From positions 1 to 64,000 of the forward strand of contig NZ_SMRS01000001.1 in NCBI RefSeq assembly GCF_008368715.1: a stretch of 64,000 nucleotides of DNA, in the 5' to 3' direction. Positions 26,709 through 35,027 of this stretch are shown here, one piece after another (position 1 is the stretch's first letter; the number at the start of each line of letters is the position of its first letter). Both the position numbers and the translations under genes were made by a program. The stretch is from Nitrincola tapanii (lineage in GTDB: Bacteria > Pseudomonadota > Gammaproteobacteria > Pseudomonadales > Balneatricaceae). The notes beneath the pieces were generated by a model. That model was not told the DNA's origin, made no database searches, and was given only the letters and a program-made list of their open reading frames with translations.

Positions 26709-27215
26709 ATGACGGGATTAAAGCTGGGTGTATTGGCGTTGTTCTGGGTGGGGCTGAGTGCCTGCAGTCAGGTGTCCGCCTTGGCACCGTTTGATCGAGC
26801 AAACAGCGCGGAGAAGGTGGTCGTCAGCAGTGAACTAGAACCTCCGTTGATCACCAGCTTGCAGTGGACTCCCACCTATGATCAACCGATTCGCCAGCTT
26901 GAGGCGTTGTTGGCCAGTCAAACGGATCTTCAAGAGCGAAATCAGACGATCTCTAATTTGGCCTATCTGCACGATGCGCAACTTTATATGGCCTTTCACG
27001 AGTGGCTGGATTATCTGCATGAGTCCGCCCGCCCACGCGAAGTTGAGCAGCAAAATCGTTGGTTAGATCAGCGCCAGGATGCCATAACAGCGGCCTTCAA
27101 GCGCTATGAGGGTGACCCGCAAGCGCCCTATCAGGCCGCCGAAGCGTTTATTCGCATGACAAAAGAGCGTCAGGTTGAGTTGGTGCAGCGGTTGAGCCGA
27201 GTGCGCATTCGCTAA
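26709..27215 (+). CDS. Hypothetical lipoprotein
   Basis: 168 residues. A lipoprotein signal with lipobox LSAC (Cys19, Ser at +2, outer-membrane type) is followed by about 150 mostly helical, hydrophilic residues with WLDYLHESARPREVEQQNRW and a Gln/Arg-rich end. I do not recognise a family. It starts 16 bases after tesA and is likely co-transcribed with it. Its last 68 bases overlap the 3' end of the minus-strand methyltransferase gene. Confidence 0.72.
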   Translation: MTGLKLGVLALFWVGLSACSQVSALAPFDRANSAEKVVVSSELEPPLITSLQWTPTYDQPIRQLEALLASQTDLQERNQTISNLAYLHDAQLYMAFHEWLDYLHESARPREVEQQNRWLDQRQDAITAAFKRYEGDPQAPYQAAEAFIRMTKERQVELVQRLSRVRIR

Positions 27216-27858
27216 CCAATTGCCATAACGTTTGCCCACTATCTCGATATTTGGCTTCAAACGCAGAAATAGGGTTGGTTGCCTGGGCTAAAGGGACTAA
27301 TTGGCTGGTTCGGCCATAGGCATCGAGGGCAAGCTGCAACTCCTGCAAGTAGATCGACCAGTTGCTGCGTGCTTCAAAATAGTCCCCGCTAATGGCCATC
27401 AAGGCAGGAAACGCCGGATGCGCATGAAAACGATAGCCCAGTTGAGCCGGTTTTGGGTAGGGATTGGGGTAGAGCAGATAATGGCGTGCAACAGGCCAGT
27501 GTGCGGCGGCCACTAGACGCCAGAAGTCTAGAAGATCAGTGCGGATTAACTGCGCGTTATCCGGCAAGGGAGGGCGCTTGCGGGCTAAACGATCCTCGGA
27601 GCGATCCAATCCCAGAACAAAGTGATCGGGAAAGGCTTCAGCGAGAAAGCGCGTGCTGTCACCGACGCCGCATCCAGAGTCAAGAATTAATGGACCACCC
27701 TGTGTTTGCCAGAGTTGTTCTGCTTGCGCAAACGCATGTTGATTGAACGCCGCAATAGGTTTTAGAAAAGAGAGCTGTTGATAGCGTTTTACGCGTGCGA
27801 GCAGATCGGGATGAGGGCCGGTTTGTTTTGAGATTACTGGCCGAGAGTTTCCAGTCAT
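27148..27858 (-). CDS. TrmB-like SAM-dependent methyltransferase
   Basis: 236 residues. The Rossmann methyltransferase fold shows motif I LDSGCGVGDSTRFLA, the acidic motif II VLGLDRSEDRL and YLLYPNPYPK, which corresponds to the FPDPWPK motif of TrmB, the tRNA guanine-N7 methyltransferase. Sequence around the motifs differs enough that this is probably a TrmB paralogue and not TrmB itself, so the substrate is open. It follows sodB on the minus strand but a terminator separates them. The 3' end overlaps the lipoprotein gene by 68 bases on the opposite strand. Confidence 0.75.
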   Translation of the reverse strand: MTGNSRPVISKQTGPHPDLLARVKRYQQLSFLKPIAAFNQHAFAQAEQLWQTQGGPLILDSGCGVGDSTRFLAEAFPDHFVLGLDRSEDRLARKRPPLPDNAQLIRTDLLDFWRLVAAAHWPVARHYLLYPNPYPKPAQLGYRFHAHPAFPALMAISGDYFEARSNWSIYLQELQLALDAYGRTSQLVPLAQATNPISAFEAKYRDSGQTLWQLVSECALGSTAAPTQPDALLSCE

Positions 27859-27869
27859 AAATTATCATG

Positions 27870-27906
27870 CCGCCAAAAATGCAAAGGGTCGCACGCAGCG
27901 ACCCTT
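27870..27906 (-). terminator. Rho-independent terminator of sodB
   Basis: A perfect 9-bp stem (27884-27892 with 27898-27906) with 5-base loop is followed on the minus strand by TTTGCATTTTT. It begins 17 bases after the sodB stop and ends 12 bases before the next gene on that strand. Confidence 0.88.
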
Positions 27907-27922
27907 CTTGATCTAAGCGATC

Positions 27923-28507
27923 TTATTTAGCCAGGTTTTCGTTTACGAATTCCCAGTTTACCAGAGCCCAGAAGTGTTTCAGGTAGTCTGGACGCAGGTT
28001 ACGATAGTCGATGTAGTAGGCGTGTTCCCACAGATCCACCGTCAGAAGTGCTGTCTGGCCGCTGGTCATAGGTGTGCCGGCATTGCTGGTGTTGACGATT
28101 TCCAGAGCACCTTCTGCGGTCTTAACCAACCAAGTCCAGCTCGAACCAAAGTTGTTTACCGCTTTGTCATTGAACTCTTCCTGGAACTTCTCAAAAGAAC
28201 CCCATTTAGCATTAATTGCATCGGCAATTGCGCCTGTTGGCTCGCCGCCACCATTTGGAGACAGGCAGTGCCAGTAAAAGGTGTGGTTCCAAACCTGAGC
28301 TGCGTTGTTGAACACACCACCGGCCGGTGCAGAGAGGATGATCTCTTCCAGAGATTTGCCTTCAAACTCCGTGCCTGGGATCAGACCATTCAGCTTCACA
28401 ACATAGGTGTTGTGATGTTTGCCGTGATGGTATTCCAGAGTTTCTGCAGAAATGTGAGGTTCCAGTGCATCTTTTGCGTATGGCAGAGCAGGCAGTTCAA
28501 AACTCAT
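27923..28507 (-). CDS. sodB: Superoxide dismutase [Fe]
   Basis: 194 residues. Dismutates superoxide in the cytoplasm. Metal ligands are in [10 protein letters not shown] (N-terminal His), [10 protein letters not shown], and [11 protein letters not shown] (Asp and His). The sequence [11 protein letters not shown] and the Gln in FNNAAQ are typical of iron-type enzymes. Monocistronic with its own terminator. The 176-base upstream gap carries an extended -10 candidate; I do not see a clear Fur box. Confidence 0.96.
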   Translation of the reverse strand: MSFELPALPYAKDALEPHISAETLEYHHGKHHNTYVVKLNGLIPGTEFEGKSLEEIILSAPAGGVFNNAAQVWNHTFYWHCLSPNGGGEPTGAIADAINAKWGSFEKFQEEFNDKAVNNFGSSWTWLVKTAEGALEIVNTSNAGTPMTSGQTALLTVDLWEHAYYIDYRNLRPDYLKHFWALVNWEFVNENLAK

Positions 28508-28581
28508 AGTTTCACCCTTGTTAATTGACAGGTTGGTTCTGTAAAGCGTTAGCAGATGTCTAATAGACTCTGAGTCGCATC

Positions 28582-28590
28582 ATCATAGCA
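28582..28590 (-). promoter_or_regulatory. Candidate extended -10 promoter for sodB
   Basis: On the minus strand TGCTATGAT (TGn plus a 5-of-6 -10 hexamer) lies about 75 bases before the sodB ATG. It is the same nine bases as the candidate gmk promoter. The -35 region is poor. Confidence 0.4.
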
Positions 28591-28683
28591 TTGAATCTGC
28601 GATCTATCATGGCACAAAAAGTGTGACTTTCTGCGTCTTGGTATGCGCAGATCCATCGTTAATGGGGTCATATTGCCGAAACA

Positions 28684-29508
28684 TCAAGTGGAAGTGAGCG
28701 CTTTCAGGAGATCCTGCTCCCAGTCCAATAAGCCTAAGGCAATAAAGCTTGGGTTCTCAGGACTTTCCTGCTGGTTGTAAGCATGGGGCTGTGCACTGGG
28801 TAAGGCCAATAAGCGCCCACCGGCAGCTTCTAAGATAGGTTGGGCTGCGGCGGTATCCCACTCGCTGGTGGGGGCTAGGCGCAGATACAGATCGGCTTGA
28901 CCTGCTGCAATTTGGCAGATTTTTAATGAGCTGCCCAGTACTTCAGTACGCAGTTGATATTCTGGATGCTGAACCAGCATCTTGGCTAAGGCTTCGGACT
29001 CATGCTGTGAGTGGCGTCGACTGGTCAATAATAAAAGCTCCGAACCTGGAGCGCGGCAATGCAGAGACACGATCTGCCCTTGGTGCTCCAGCCAGGCACC
29101 TTCGGCATTACCCCAATAAAATAGATCCTGAGCCGGTGCATAGACAAAACCGAGCCGACTGCGCTGCTGATAGATAAGAGCAAGATTGACGGTAAACTCA
29201 CCGTTACGCTGCAAAAACTCACGGGTTCCATCCAAAGGATCAACCAACCAGTATTGGCTCCAATGCTGGCGCTCATGCCAAGCGGGTAAACGCTCCTCTT
29301 CACTCATATAAGGAATGTCGGGAAAGAGTTGCTGCAGGCCTTGGCGCAGATGTTGATTGGCCAATAAATCGGCGCGAGTGACCGGTGATGCATCGGCCTT
29401 TTCCGCAGTGGCCCAGTCATCACTGGCATAGACTTGCATGATGATCTGCCCGGCTTCACGTACCAGAGCTTTAAGTGCTTGCAGATCTTGGTCCGTTATT
29501 TTGATCAT
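28684..29508 (-). CDS. cysQ: 3'(2'),5'-bisphosphate nucleotidase
   Basis: 274 residues of the inositol monophosphatase superfamily. It recycles pAp, the by-product of sulfate assimilation, to AMP. Metal-binding motifs are complete: SEEERLPAW (Glu), WLVDPLDGTREFL (Asp-Pro-Leu-Asp-Gly-Thr) and EWDTAAAQPILEAAGG (Trp-Asp-Thr-Ala-Ala). Divergent from yrfG; 79 bases separate them. Confidence 0.95.
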   Translation of the reverse strand: MIKITDQDLQALKALVREAGQIIMQVYASDDWATAEKADASPVTRADLLANQHLRQGLQQLFPDIPYMSEEERLPAWHERQHWSQYWLVDPLDGTREFLQRNGEFTVNLALIYQQRSRLGFVYAPAQDLFYWGNAEGAWLEHQGQIVSLHCRAPGSELLLLTSRRHSQHESEALAKMLVQHPEYQLRTEVLGSSLKICQIAAGQADLYLRLAPTSEWDTAAAQPILEAAGGRLLALPSAQPHAYNQQESPENPSFIALGLLDWEQDLLKALTST

Positions 29509-29587
29509 GAGGTTTCTCCTAAGCAGACTTTAAAAGCACCAAAGCTGCGTTCATACTGTAAAAAACAACATACTACGACCTTATCGC

Positions 29588-30247
29588 ATGAATTTGGACT
29601 GGCACAAAATCGATACGCTACTCCTAGATATGGATGGCACTCTGCTCGATCTGCATTTTGATTCTTACTTCTGGCTGGAGTTTTTGCCCGAGCGTTATGC
29701 GCAGGCACACGCCTTGCCTCAAGACGAAGCGCGGCGTTGGTTACATCAGCGAATTCAGCAAGAGCAGGGTACGTTAAATTGGTATTGTCTGGACTATTGG
29801 AGTGAGGTGTTGCACCTGCCGATTGCGCAACTCAAGCGGGAAGTCGCCGATAAAATTGGTTTTCGTCCCCACGTTGAGGATTTTCTAGAGGCCGTGCGCG
29901 CTGAAAATATACGGACAGTGATCGTGACCAATGCTCACCGTGATAGCTTGAGTCTGAAAATGGAGCAAACCGGCCTGGATCGTTTGGTTGATTTGGTGAT
30001 CTGTTCGCATGATTTTAAAGCACCTAAAGAAGATCAGGCTTTTTGGCAATTTTTACAGCAGGTTGAGCCGTTCAATCCTCAGCGCACGCTCTTAGTGGAT
30101 GACAGTTTAGCCGTCTTGCGTTCTGCGCGAGACTACGGCATTCGCTACCTTCTTTCAATTCTACAGCCAGACAGTCAGGCACCGAGCCGAGAGATTGACG
30201 AGTTTGCAGCCATTCACCATTTTGATGAGGTCATGCCCAAAAAATGA
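29588..30247 (+). CDS. yrfG: GMP/IMP nucleotidase, HAD superfamily
   Basis: 219 residues. HAD motifs: DMDGTLLDL (nucleophile Asp), VTNAH (motif II), KAPK (motif III Lys) and LLVDDSLAVL (motif IV). Overall match is to YrfG, which dephosphorylates purine monophosphates. It overlaps hslR by four bases (ATGA), an arrangement also found in E. coli (yrfG-hslR-hslO region), implying co-translation. Confidence 0.92.
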   Translation: MNLDWHKIDTLLLDMDGTLLDLHFDSYFWLEFLPERYAQAHALPQDEARRWLHQRIQQEQGTLNWYCLDYWSEVLHLPIAQLKREVADKIGFRPHVEDFLEAVRAENIRTVIVTNAHRDSLSLKMEQTGLDRLVDLVICSHDFKAPKEDQAFWQFLQQVEPFNPQRTLLVDDSLAVLRSARDYGIRYLLSILQPDSQAPSREIDEFAAIHHFDEVMPKK

Positions 30248-30642
30248 CTCAGCATTATTTTCATACCGATCATAAGGTGCGTTTAGATAAGTGGCTATGG
30301 GCGGCCCGCTTTTATAAAACGCGTGCGCTCGCCAAAGCGATGATCGAAGGCGGTAAGGTGCATTATGATGGTGAACGTGCCAAAAGCAGTAAAATGGTTG
30401 AGGTTGGAGCCCTGATTACTTTGCGCCAGGGATTTGATGAAAAAACGGTGCGTGTTTTGGCGCTGTCCGATCAACGTCGTGGAGCGCCTGAAGCACAGAC
30501 GCTGTATGAGGAAACCCAAGACAGTCTTCAAGCGCGTGAAGCTAAAGCTCAGGAGCGTAAACTCTTGGGCAGTGCGCCCGATCAACGGCCCAATAAAAAG
30601 AGTCGACGTGAGCTCTTACGGGTGAAGGGCAGCTGGGACTAA
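30244..30642 (+). CDS. hslR: Ribosome-associated heat shock protein Hsp15
   Basis: 132 residues. An S4 RNA-binding domain at about 10-70 (VRLDKWLWAARFYKTRALAKAMI, GGKVHYDGERAKSSKMV) is followed by a basic tail. Hsp15 binds free 50S subunits carrying a nascent chain and helps recycle stalled ribosomes. Overlaps yrfG by four bases and ends in a CTAA shared with the convergent LpxT-like gene. Confidence 0.94.
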   Translation: MTQHYFHTDHKVRLDKWLWAARFYKTRALAKAMIEGGKVHYDGERAKSSKMVEVGALITLRQGFDEKTVRVLALSDQRRGAPEAQTLYEETQDSLQAREAKAQERKLLGSAPDQRPNKKSRRELLRVKGSWD

Positions 30643-31430
30643 GATCTCGCGCGGAAAAAAGCCAAACGCTTTAGTAAGGGCAGTTTGCCGAAAATCTGAA
30701 ATACCGGTGTGAAGACGCGCTGTAAGCCTAAAGTAAAGCTCAAGAGCAGTGGTGAATAAAAACCCCAGGCCAGTACCGGTAGCGCAATCGCTAACCCGCC
30801 CACTGCAACATCGCTGAACCAATGTGCGCCGCCCACCATGCGCGGCAGAATGGCAAATAAAGTGAGTGCCAAGGCTAGGAGGCGTCCTATTAAGGGGCTA
30901 TTCCATAATAAATACCCCGCCCAAATCACCATCACCGTCGCATGATCTCCTGGAAAGCTGCGGCCCGATGCATCTTTTGCCGAAATATTGGGGAAAAGTT
31001 CAGTGAGCATGTAAGCGGGTTGCAGCACTAGAGAGGGGCTGGGACCACTCAGCTCCAGAAGCTTTGCGATTTCATAAATGACATAACGAAAGGGCAGTAG
31101 TAGCAGTATTAAGGCTAAAAATCCGACTAAAGCTTGCTGGAGCTGCGGTGCTCGAAAGCTCGGGCCAGGAAAGACCAAAAAGGCCAGCATGACCACTGCC
31201 AGAGCCAAGTCTTTATAACGAGTGTTGGCCCAAGCCCAGAACCAAGCCCAGGTACCCCCTTCAGCCAGACTGCCGTTAAGGATCAAAAAAATGCGTTCAT
31301 CCAGACTGCGCCAGAGATCTTGCCCACTTGGCCAGATAAAGCTCAGCATCAACACCAGTGCGATGAGATGTAGTGTTAGCAGAGGTTTGATCTGCCATTG
31401 ATTGGAGAAAACGGGCGTATGAGGTGTCAT
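30639..31430 (-). CDS. PAP2-family phosphatase, LpxT-like
   Basis: 263 residues with about six transmembrane helices. PAP2 motifs: KDASGRSFPGDH (152-163; PGDH replaces the common PSGH, as in E. coli LpxT) and RMVGGAHWFSD (197-207, catalytic His203 and Asp207). LpxT moves a phosphate from undecaprenyl pyrophosphate to lipid A at the periplasmic face; undecaprenyl-pyrophosphatase activity is an alternative. The general layout and the GAHWFSD segment match LpxT best. Convergent with hslR with a four-base overlap, divergent from hslO. Confidence 0.8.
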   Translation of the reverse strand: MTPHTPVFSNQWQIKPLLTLHLIALVLMLSFIWPSGQDLWRSLDERIFLILNGSLAEGGTWAWFWAWANTRYKDLALAVVMLAFLVFPGPSFRAPQLQQALVGFLALILLLLPFRYVIYEIAKLLELSGPSPSLVLQPAYMLTELFPNISAKDASGRSFPGDHATVMVIWAGYLLWNSPLIGRLLALALTLFAILPRMVGGAHWFSDVAVGGLAIALPVLAWGFYSPLLLSFTLGLQRVFTPVFQIFGKLPLLKRLAFFRARS

Positions 31431-31552
31431 AGCGAATCGAACGACCTGTTATGATAAAATTGGCACTATGGTAACAGTGCATCTCAGGGTGTCCAAGCGC
31501 GAATCTTGGTTCTGGCCTTGAGTCCAAAAGGATTCTTTTTTGAGACATAAAT

Positions 31553-32428
31553 ATGAGCAGCCCCGATAGTATCCAGCGTATTTTATTTGATGAAGTCGAT
31601 GTTCGTGGAGTCGTCACGGGTCTGGGTGATAGCTATCAGGCGGTCTTGCAGCGCAACGATTATCCAGAGGTGATTCAGACCTTATTGGGCGAGATGTTGG
31701 CGGCGGTCACGCTGCTCAGCTCAACCTTGAAGTTTGAGGGGCGTTTGAGTTTGCAGGCTCAGGGCGAAGGCTCGGTGCGTTTGCTGATGGCGGAATGTAG
31801 CTATAACGCACAGGTGCGCGCCATTGCGCGTGTAGATGGTGAGTTACCGGATACCACCGATTTTTCTAAGCTTTTAGAGCAAGGGCGTTTAGCCTTAACT
31901 CTAGAGCCGGCGCAGGGACAGCGCTATCAAGGCGTTGTGCCACTTGAGGAATCGAGCCTTGCCGGTTGTTTGGAAGCTTACTTTCGTCAGTCTGAGCAGT
32001 TGCCGACACGCTTATACTTGGCAGCCGATCAAGAGCGTGCGGCGGGTCTTTTGTTGCAAGTGATGCCCGCTGCGGGTACGGGGACCTCAGATTGGGAGCA
32101 TATTACACTGCTGGCTGACACGCTCAAGACAGATGAGTTGCTGCAGTTGGAAAACGAAGCGATGCTCTATCGTTTATTTCATCAGGAGCATTGCCGGTTG
32201 TTTGAGCCCAGCCCTTTAGCCTTTGGTTGTGATTGTTCGCGTGAGCGTTGTGCCAATGCCTTAAGGGTGATGGAGCAGGAAGATCTGCAGCAAGCTGCAG
32301 TGGAGCAGGGGGGGGCGATTCAGGTTTCTTGTCAGTTCTGCAATACCCAGTATCGTTTTGATCCCGCCGACCTGCAGGCCCTCTTTACAGAAGGTGGGCA
32401 CTTGGGTTCAGATGCCGCGCTGCACTAA
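31553..32428 (+). CDS. hslO: Redox-regulated chaperone Hsp33
   Basis: 291 residues. Hsp33 is a holdase activated by oxidation and unfolding. The zinc-binding redox switch is complete: Cys226 and Cys228 (CDC) with Cys260 and Cys263 (CQFC). N-terminal substrate-binding domain has VRGVVTGLGDSYQAVL and LQAQGEGSVRLLMAEC. Lies between an LpxT-like gene and pckA; the nearby hslR supports the heat-shock cluster known from E. coli, here interrupted by the divergent LpxT-like gene. Confidence 0.96.
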   Translation: MSSPDSIQRILFDEVDVRGVVTGLGDSYQAVLQRNDYPEVIQTLLGEMLAAVTLLSSTLKFEGRLSLQAQGEGSVRLLMAECSYNAQVRAIARVDGELPDTTDFSKLLEQGRLALTLEPAQGQRYQGVVPLEESSLAGCLEAYFRQSEQLPTRLYLAADQERAAGLLLQVMPAAGTGTSDWEHITLLADTLKTDELLQLENEAMLYRLFHQEHCRLFEPSPLAFGCDCSRERCANALRVMEQEDLQQAAVEQGGAIQVSCQFCNTQYRFDPADLQALFTEGGHLGSDAALH

Positions 32429-32491
32429 GCGGCGTGGCGGCTAAACTCGGCGGTAAAATTTCTCTCTAACAGTGAATGCGAATGCCTATCT

Positions 32492-32524
32492 ATTATGCCC
32501 ATAGTCAAAATTTTATGGCATAAT
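32492..32524. promoter_or_regulatory. Hyphenated inverted repeat upstream of pckA
   Basis: ATTATGCC (32492-32499) and GGCATAAT (32517-32524) are perfect 8-base inverted arms 17 bases apart, center about 180 bases before pckA. Each arm contains CATAAT, a fair -10 hexamer, one on each strand. The 260-base hslO-pckA gap otherwise shows nothing recognisable. Confidence 0.5.
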
Positions 32525-32688
32525 TCGCGCTCCCCGCATATTAATAAGAATTTGAGCTCCGATACTCGGCACACTGAACAGCGTTGACTGAGGTCTAGCC
32601 TAGTTTACCGGGCGTTTAACCGGGCTTTCAGGTAGGGGTCGTAATTGCTCTTAAGTAACTTGTTGGCAGCAAGCCAAGGGAATCCGTA

Positions 32689-34236
32689 ATGACTAAAGAT
32701 ACCATCAATATTGCACATCTGAATCTGAGCCCCGCAGAATTGGTCGAGCGGGCCTTGCAGCGTAATGAGGGTGTGCTGGCCGATACCGGTGCGCTGGTCG
32801 TCACAACCGGAAAGCGTACAGGTCGTTCGCCGATGGACCGCTTCATTGTCAAAGAGCCAACTACTGCTGAGGCAATCGACTGGGGCAATGTAAATCGTCC
32901 TTTCGACCCAGTTAAATTTGATGCCCTCTGGCAGCGCGTTGAAGCTTGGCTGGAAGGCGAAGAGCGTTATGTATCGCATGTTCACGTGGGTGCGGATCAT
33001 CATCATTACCTGCCGGTTAAAATGACAACCCAGACTGCTTGGCAGAATCTGTTCGGCTTGAATCTATTTATTCGTCCACATGAGTACAACCCTAAGGGCA
33101 AGGATGAGTGGCAGATTATCAACGCGGCGGGCTTTGTTTGTGAGCCGGAGCGTGATGGTACCAATAGCGATGGTTGTGTCATTCTGAACTTCGCTGAGCG
33201 TAAAGTATTGATTGCCGGTATGCGTTATGCCGGTGAAATGAAAAAAGCCATGTTCTCTGTACAGAACTTCCTGCTGCCTGAGCAGGATGTTCTGCCTATG
33301 CATTGTTCTGCAAACATCGGTGAAGACGGTTCCACGACCCTGTTCTTTGGTTTGTCTGGCACGGGTAAAACGACTTTATCTGCAGATCCAGAGCGTTACC
33401 TGATTGGTGACGATGAGCATGGTTGGGGTAAGGGCGTGGTCTTCAACATTGAAGGCGGCTGCTATGCGAAAACGATCAACCTGAGCAAGAAAAACGAACC
33501 GATTATTTGGGATGCGATTCGTTTTGGTGCCATCGTTGAAAACGTGACTTTGGATGGCCATCGTAAGGCCGATTACAATGACACTTCCTTGACTGAGAAT
33601 GGTCGTTGCGCTTACCCACTGGAGCATGTTGAGAAACGCTCTGCAACCAATATGGGTGAGGAGCCGGATTCTATCGTCTTCCTGACCTGTGATCTGACCG
33701 GCGTTCTGCCACCCGTTTCTGTGTTAACAAAAGAAGCTGCAGCCTACCACTTCCTGTCTGGCTACACCGCGCTGGTGGGGTCAACCGAAATGGGTTCCGG
33801 GGGTGGTATCAAATCTACCTTCTCAACTTGCTTTGGCGCACCTTTCTTCCCACGTCCCGCGCATGTGTATGCTGATCTGCTGATGAAGCGTATTAATGAG
33901 TATGGTTCACGTGTATATCTGGTGAACACGGGCTGGACCGGTGGTTCTTACGGTGTTGGCGAGCGCTTCAGCATCCCGACAACCCGTGCGATCATCAGTG
34001 CTATTCAGAGCGGTGCATTGAAGGATTGTGAGACAGTACATCTGCCAGGTATCAATCTAGCGGTGCCGACTGCAGTACCGGGTGTGGATGCGGGTCTACT
34101 CAATCCTCGTGAAACTTGGGCAGACAAGGCTGCGTATGATGCGGCAGCAGCTGATCTTATTGGTCAGTTTGTGAAAAACTTCACTAAATTCACCGGTGTG
34201 TCTGAAGAGATCGTGAACGCAGGTCCACAGCTCTAA
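32689..34236 (+). CDS. pckA: Phosphoenolpyruvate carboxykinase (ATP)
   Basis: 515 residues. Converts oxaloacetate and ATP to PEP, CO2 and ADP in gluconeogenesis. Conserved features: [13 protein letters not shown] (substrate Arg), P-loop GLSGTGKT at 221-228, the metal-binding LIGDDEHGW, and the [11 protein letters not shown] adenine-site region. With pyk and ptsP in the window it belongs to the PEP-pyruvate node. Long untranslated upstream region suggests regulated transcription. A strong terminator follows. Confidence 0.97.
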   Translation: MTKDTINIAHLNLSPAELVERALQRNEGVLADTGALVVTTGKRTGRSPMDRFIVKEPTTAEAIDWGNVNRPFDPVKFDALWQRVEAWLEGEERYVSHVHVGADHHHYLPVKMTTQTAWQNLFGLNLFIRPHEYNPKGKDEWQIINAAGFVCEPERDGTNSDGCVILNFAERKVLIAGMRYAGEMKKAMFSVQNFLLPEQDVLPMHCSANIGEDGSTTLFFGLSGTGKTTLSADPERYLIGDDEHGWGKGVVFNIEGGCYAKTINLSKKNEPIIWDAIRFGAIVENVTLDGHRKADYNDTSLTENGRCAYPLEHVEKRSATNMGEEPDSIVFLTCDLTGVLPPVSVLTKEAAAYHFLSGYTALVGSTEMGSGGGIKSTFSTCFGAPFFPRPAHVYADLLMKRINEYGSRVYLVNTGWTGGSYGVGERFSIPTTRAIISAIQSGALKDCETVHLPGINLAVPTAVPGVDAGLLNPRETWADKAAYDAAAADLIGQFVKNFTKFTGVSEEIVNAGPQL

Positions 34237-34260
34237 TTATTCGGGCCTTAGCCAAAACCG

Positions 34261-34288
34261 AAAAAAACCGCCTTAGGGCGGTTTTTTT
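34261..34288. terminator. Bidirectional terminator between pckA and elbB
   Basis: Stem CCGCC/GGCGG (34268-34272 with 34277-34281) with a TTAG loop is flanked by seven A on the left and seven T on the right, so it can work for pckA on the plus strand and elbB on the minus strand. Confidence 0.93.
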
Positions 34289-34350
34289 GCGGTATCCTTT
34301 AACTCACCAAATCAATCAGCAAGCAAGTCAACAAATTGGGGGGGCGAGCC

Positions 34351-35007
34351 TTACATCATTTTGATGACAGCTTGCACCAGCTTCTGAATACCTTCAGCGG
34401 CTTCACTGATACGACCTGCTAACATATAGGCTGGCGTTGACACGACTTTACGTGCCTCATCTATATGGAAACTGCCCACTTCACAGGCAACATGTTGTCC
34501 ACCCATTTGTTCTATGGCTTGCGCTACTCCGGCATCTGTCCCGATAGTGCACTGGGTACCCGGTCCAATCAGCTTCGGTGCCATAGCCGGTGCAATACAG
34601 ATTAAACCGATCGGTTTGCCTGCCTGATGAATGGCTTGGGTGAAGTTCAGAACATCGGGCTGAATGCTAAGATCAGCGCCCTGGGTGGCAAAGTTGGATA
34701 GATTCTTGGCGGCACCAAACCCCCCTGGGAAAATAAGAGCGGAATACTCGGCAGGATTGGCTTCGGCCAAATCTTTGATCTGTCCGCGTGCCAGACGGGC
34801 CGCTTCGATCAAGACATTGCGCTTCTCCGGCATCTCTTCGCCCGTCAGATGATTGATCACATGCATCTGATCAATATTCGGTGCCAAGCACTCGTATTCC
34901 ACTTGTGCTTGGTCGAGTGCGAGGAGTACGAGTGTGGATTCATAAATTTCTGCCCCGTCAAACACACCGCATCCGGATAAAATGACCGCAACTTTCTTAT
35001 TCTGCAT
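34351..35007 (-). CDS. elbB: Isoprenoid biosynthesis/glyoxalase-like protein ElbB
   Basis: 218 residues of the DJ-1/PfpI superfamily. The front carries the ElbB signature LSGCGVFDGAEIYES, the nucleophile elbow is GLICIAPAM with a Cys, and FPGGFGAAKNL supplies the acidic-site region. E. coli ElbB (GlxIII-like) has weak glyoxalase III activity and was linked to isoprenoid production; the true role is unclear. It lies 20 bases after ppx and may be co-transcribed with it. Confidence 0.9.
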   Translation of the reverse strand: MQNKKVAVILSGCGVFDGAEIYESTLVLLALDQAQVEYECLAPNIDQMHVINHLTGEEMPEKRNVLIEAARLARGQIKDLAEANPAEYSALIFPGGFGAAKNLSNFATQGADLSIQPDVLNFTQAIHQAGKPIGLICIAPAMAPKLIGPGTQCTIGTDAGVAQAIEQMGGQHVACEVGSFHIDEARKVVSTPAYMLAGRISEAAEGIQKLVQAVIKMM

Positions 35008-35027
35008 AAATCACCTCAAAAACAGCT

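Noticed and set aside
28508-28683. Fur box upstream of sodB
   Set aside because: No convincing 19-base Fur consensus is visible.
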